This document shows positions 33,036-34,020 of a DNA stretch of 34,020 bases, piece after piece; position 1 is the stretch's first letter, and each line of letters begins with the position of its first letter. The position numbers were made by a program, and so were the translations under genes. Source of the stretch: Gallionella sp. (lineage in GTDB: Bacteria > Pseudomonadota > Gammaproteobacteria > Burkholderiales > Gallionellaceae); NCBI GenBank assembly GCA_029850565.1, contig JARCRR010000124.1, positions 1 to 34,020 on the forward strand. The letters run 5' to 3'. The notes under the pieces are model-generated. The model was not told the origin of the DNA and ran no database searches. It saw only the letters and a program-made list of their open reading frames with translations.

Positions 33036-34020
33036 TGCGGCGAGCCCTCACCGTTATCCACGCTTTGGGGCTGTTGCTGGTGGTGTTCAGCGTAGCCTAT
33101 CTCATGCCCATCATCACCTCGCTGATCTATGGTGATTACACCATGCTGTTCGATTTCGCGCTGGCGATGCTGTGGACAGCCTGCGCAGGACTCTTGATGT
33201 GGATGCTGACACGCCGCCACAAAGGCGAGCTTTCCATCCGCCATGGCTATTTGCTTGTCGTTGCGATGTGGACGGCGATGCCTGCTTTCAGCACCATCCC
33301 TTTGCTGATGACTATTCCAAATCTGTCGTTCACCGACGCTTATTTTGAGACCATGTCAGGCATGACCACCACGGGAGCGACTGTATTGGTTGGGCTGGAT
33401 AACCTGCCCCCAGCCATCAATATCTGGCGGCACGAATTAAATTGGCTAGGCGGCATGGGTATCATCGTGTTGGCGGTCGCCGTGCTGCCGCTACTCGGCA
33501 TCGGGGGGCGGCAGTTGTTCAAGGCGGAGACACCGGGCCCGATGAAGGATTCCGCGCTGACGCCACGCATCACCGAGACTGCGCGAAACTTGTGGCTGGT
33601 CTATTTTGCCATCACAGTCGCATGCATCTTGCTGCTCAAGCTGGTCGGCATGAATTGGCTGGATGCAATCTGTCACGCCTTTGCGGCGATGGGATTGGGC
33701 GGTTTTTCCACGCACGACGCCAGCGTCGGTTATTTCAATTCACCCGCTATCGAATTCGTGCTTATCGTATTCATGCTCATCGCGGCACTGAATTTCGCCA
33801 CTCACTTTTTGGCGTGGCGAGCAAAAAGTGTGAAGATCTATCTGGCTGACGCGGAAGCCGTCGCAACGCTTGCTCTAGTCATTGGAAGTTGCTTTGGTAT
33901 CGGTGCTTTCTTGTGGTGGCAAGGAACCTATCCTGAATTTCTGACTGCCCTGCGCCACGCCAGCTTCAATCTTGTATCGATGGCGACCGATTGCGGCTTC
34001 GCCAGCGCAGATTTCAACCA
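33035..34020 (+). CDS. trkH: Trk potassium channel subunit TrkH (3' end outside window)
   Basis: This inner-membrane K+ channel subunit works with TrkA. The ATG at 33035 overlaps the trkA stop (TGATG), and the frame stays open for 328 codons to the window edge, so the gene is incomplete here. Hydrophobic helices are separated by K+ pore-loop sequences: MSGMTTTGATVL (first pore), AAMGLGGFSTHD (second) and SMATDCGFASAD (third, at the edge). The segment WLGGMGIIVLAVAVLPLLGIGG after the first pore is typical of TrkH. The expected family length is about 480 residues, so roughly 150 are missing. Confidence 0.95.
   Translation, partial: MRRALTVIHALGLLLVVFSVAYLMPIITSLIYGDYTMLFDFALAMLWTACAGLLMWMLTRRHKGELSIRHGYLLVVAMWTAMPAFSTIPLLMTIPNLSFTDAYFETMSGMTTTGATVLVGLDNLPPAINIWRHELNWLGGMGIIVLAVAVLPLLGIGGRQLFKAETPGPMKDSALTPRITETARNLWLVYFAITVACILLLKLVGMNWLDAICHAFAAMGLGGFSTHDASVGYFNSPAIEFVLIVFMLIAALNFATHFLAWRAKSVKIYLADAEAVATLALVIGSCFGIGAFLWWQGTYPEFLTALRHASFNLVSMATDCGFASADFN

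Overview
The window reads as a chromosomal segment of a betaproteobacterium. Gallionellaceae or another Nitrosomonadales lineage is my best guess, from the style of the proteins and the gene neighbourhoods rather than from any marker gene. It is densely coded at moderate to high GC and is almost entirely housekeeping. No rRNA, tRNA, CRISPR array, phage or intact insertion sequence was seen. The last gene (trkH) runs off the right edge. Bases 1-139 hold no gene I can support.

Layout: (1) 182-3081: a small DUF1289 protein with a probable leaderless promoter, undecaprenyl-diphosphatase uppP, a 38-residue prepilin-like micro-ORF, a single-domain rhodanese, and a divergent His-rich CDF metal exporter. 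(2) 3069-7945: a nitrogen-control block with an NtrC-like site and sigma-54-like promoter, adenylylatable glutamine synthetase glnA with its terminator, a DUF4124 protein, and the NtrB/NtrC pair. NtrB and NtrC are separated by a 141-bp near-palindromic element that carries the ntrC ribosome binding site. (3) 7948-11717, minus strand: secreted phosphoesterase, Cys-rich small protein, YjdM zinc-ribbon protein, an AT-rich orphan lipoprotein, ubiE, DUF971 and the heptose-1-phosphate adenylyltransferase rfaE2. The last two are flanked by two inverted copies of a REP-like doublet. (4) 11828-15427: the conserved dolP-gmhA-yraN-lpoA block with divergent rsmI, in which the lpoA and rsmI start regions overlap. 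(5) 15503-19742: an RND efflux adaptor and pump without a TolC partner. (6) 19807-23883: pyrC with an RBS-sequestering hairpin, an AT-rich insert of two small membrane proteins ending in a degenerate direct repeat, then gamma-carbonic anhydrase, an unknown protein, DUF2288 and an outer-membrane-like protein. (7) 23898-31029: a polyphosphate region (two-domain PPK2 phosphotransferase, sixA, a histone-H1-like basic protein, ppk1) that continues into yggX, argA, a tautomerase and rsmE. (8) 31108-34020: a thioredoxin-fold protein and the Trk potassium uptake genes trkA-trkH.

Functional links: glnA, NtrB and NtrC form a nitrogen-sensing circuit, and the glnA upstream region carries plausible targets for NtrC and sigma-54. 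GmhA and RfaE2 act in one pathway (ADP-heptose for LPS), while LpoA, DolP and UppP serve the envelope. PPK1 and the PPK2-type enzyme make and use polyphosphate, and the basic tail protein between them is a candidate DNA/polyphosphate-associated factor.

I did not find a clearly new multi-gene defence or mobile system. The least explained items are the prepilin-like micropeptide, the palindromic element between ntrB and ntrC, the histone-like protein in the polyphosphate locus, the pyrC leader hairpin, and the two AT-rich orphan patches (9404-10078 and 20917-21620).
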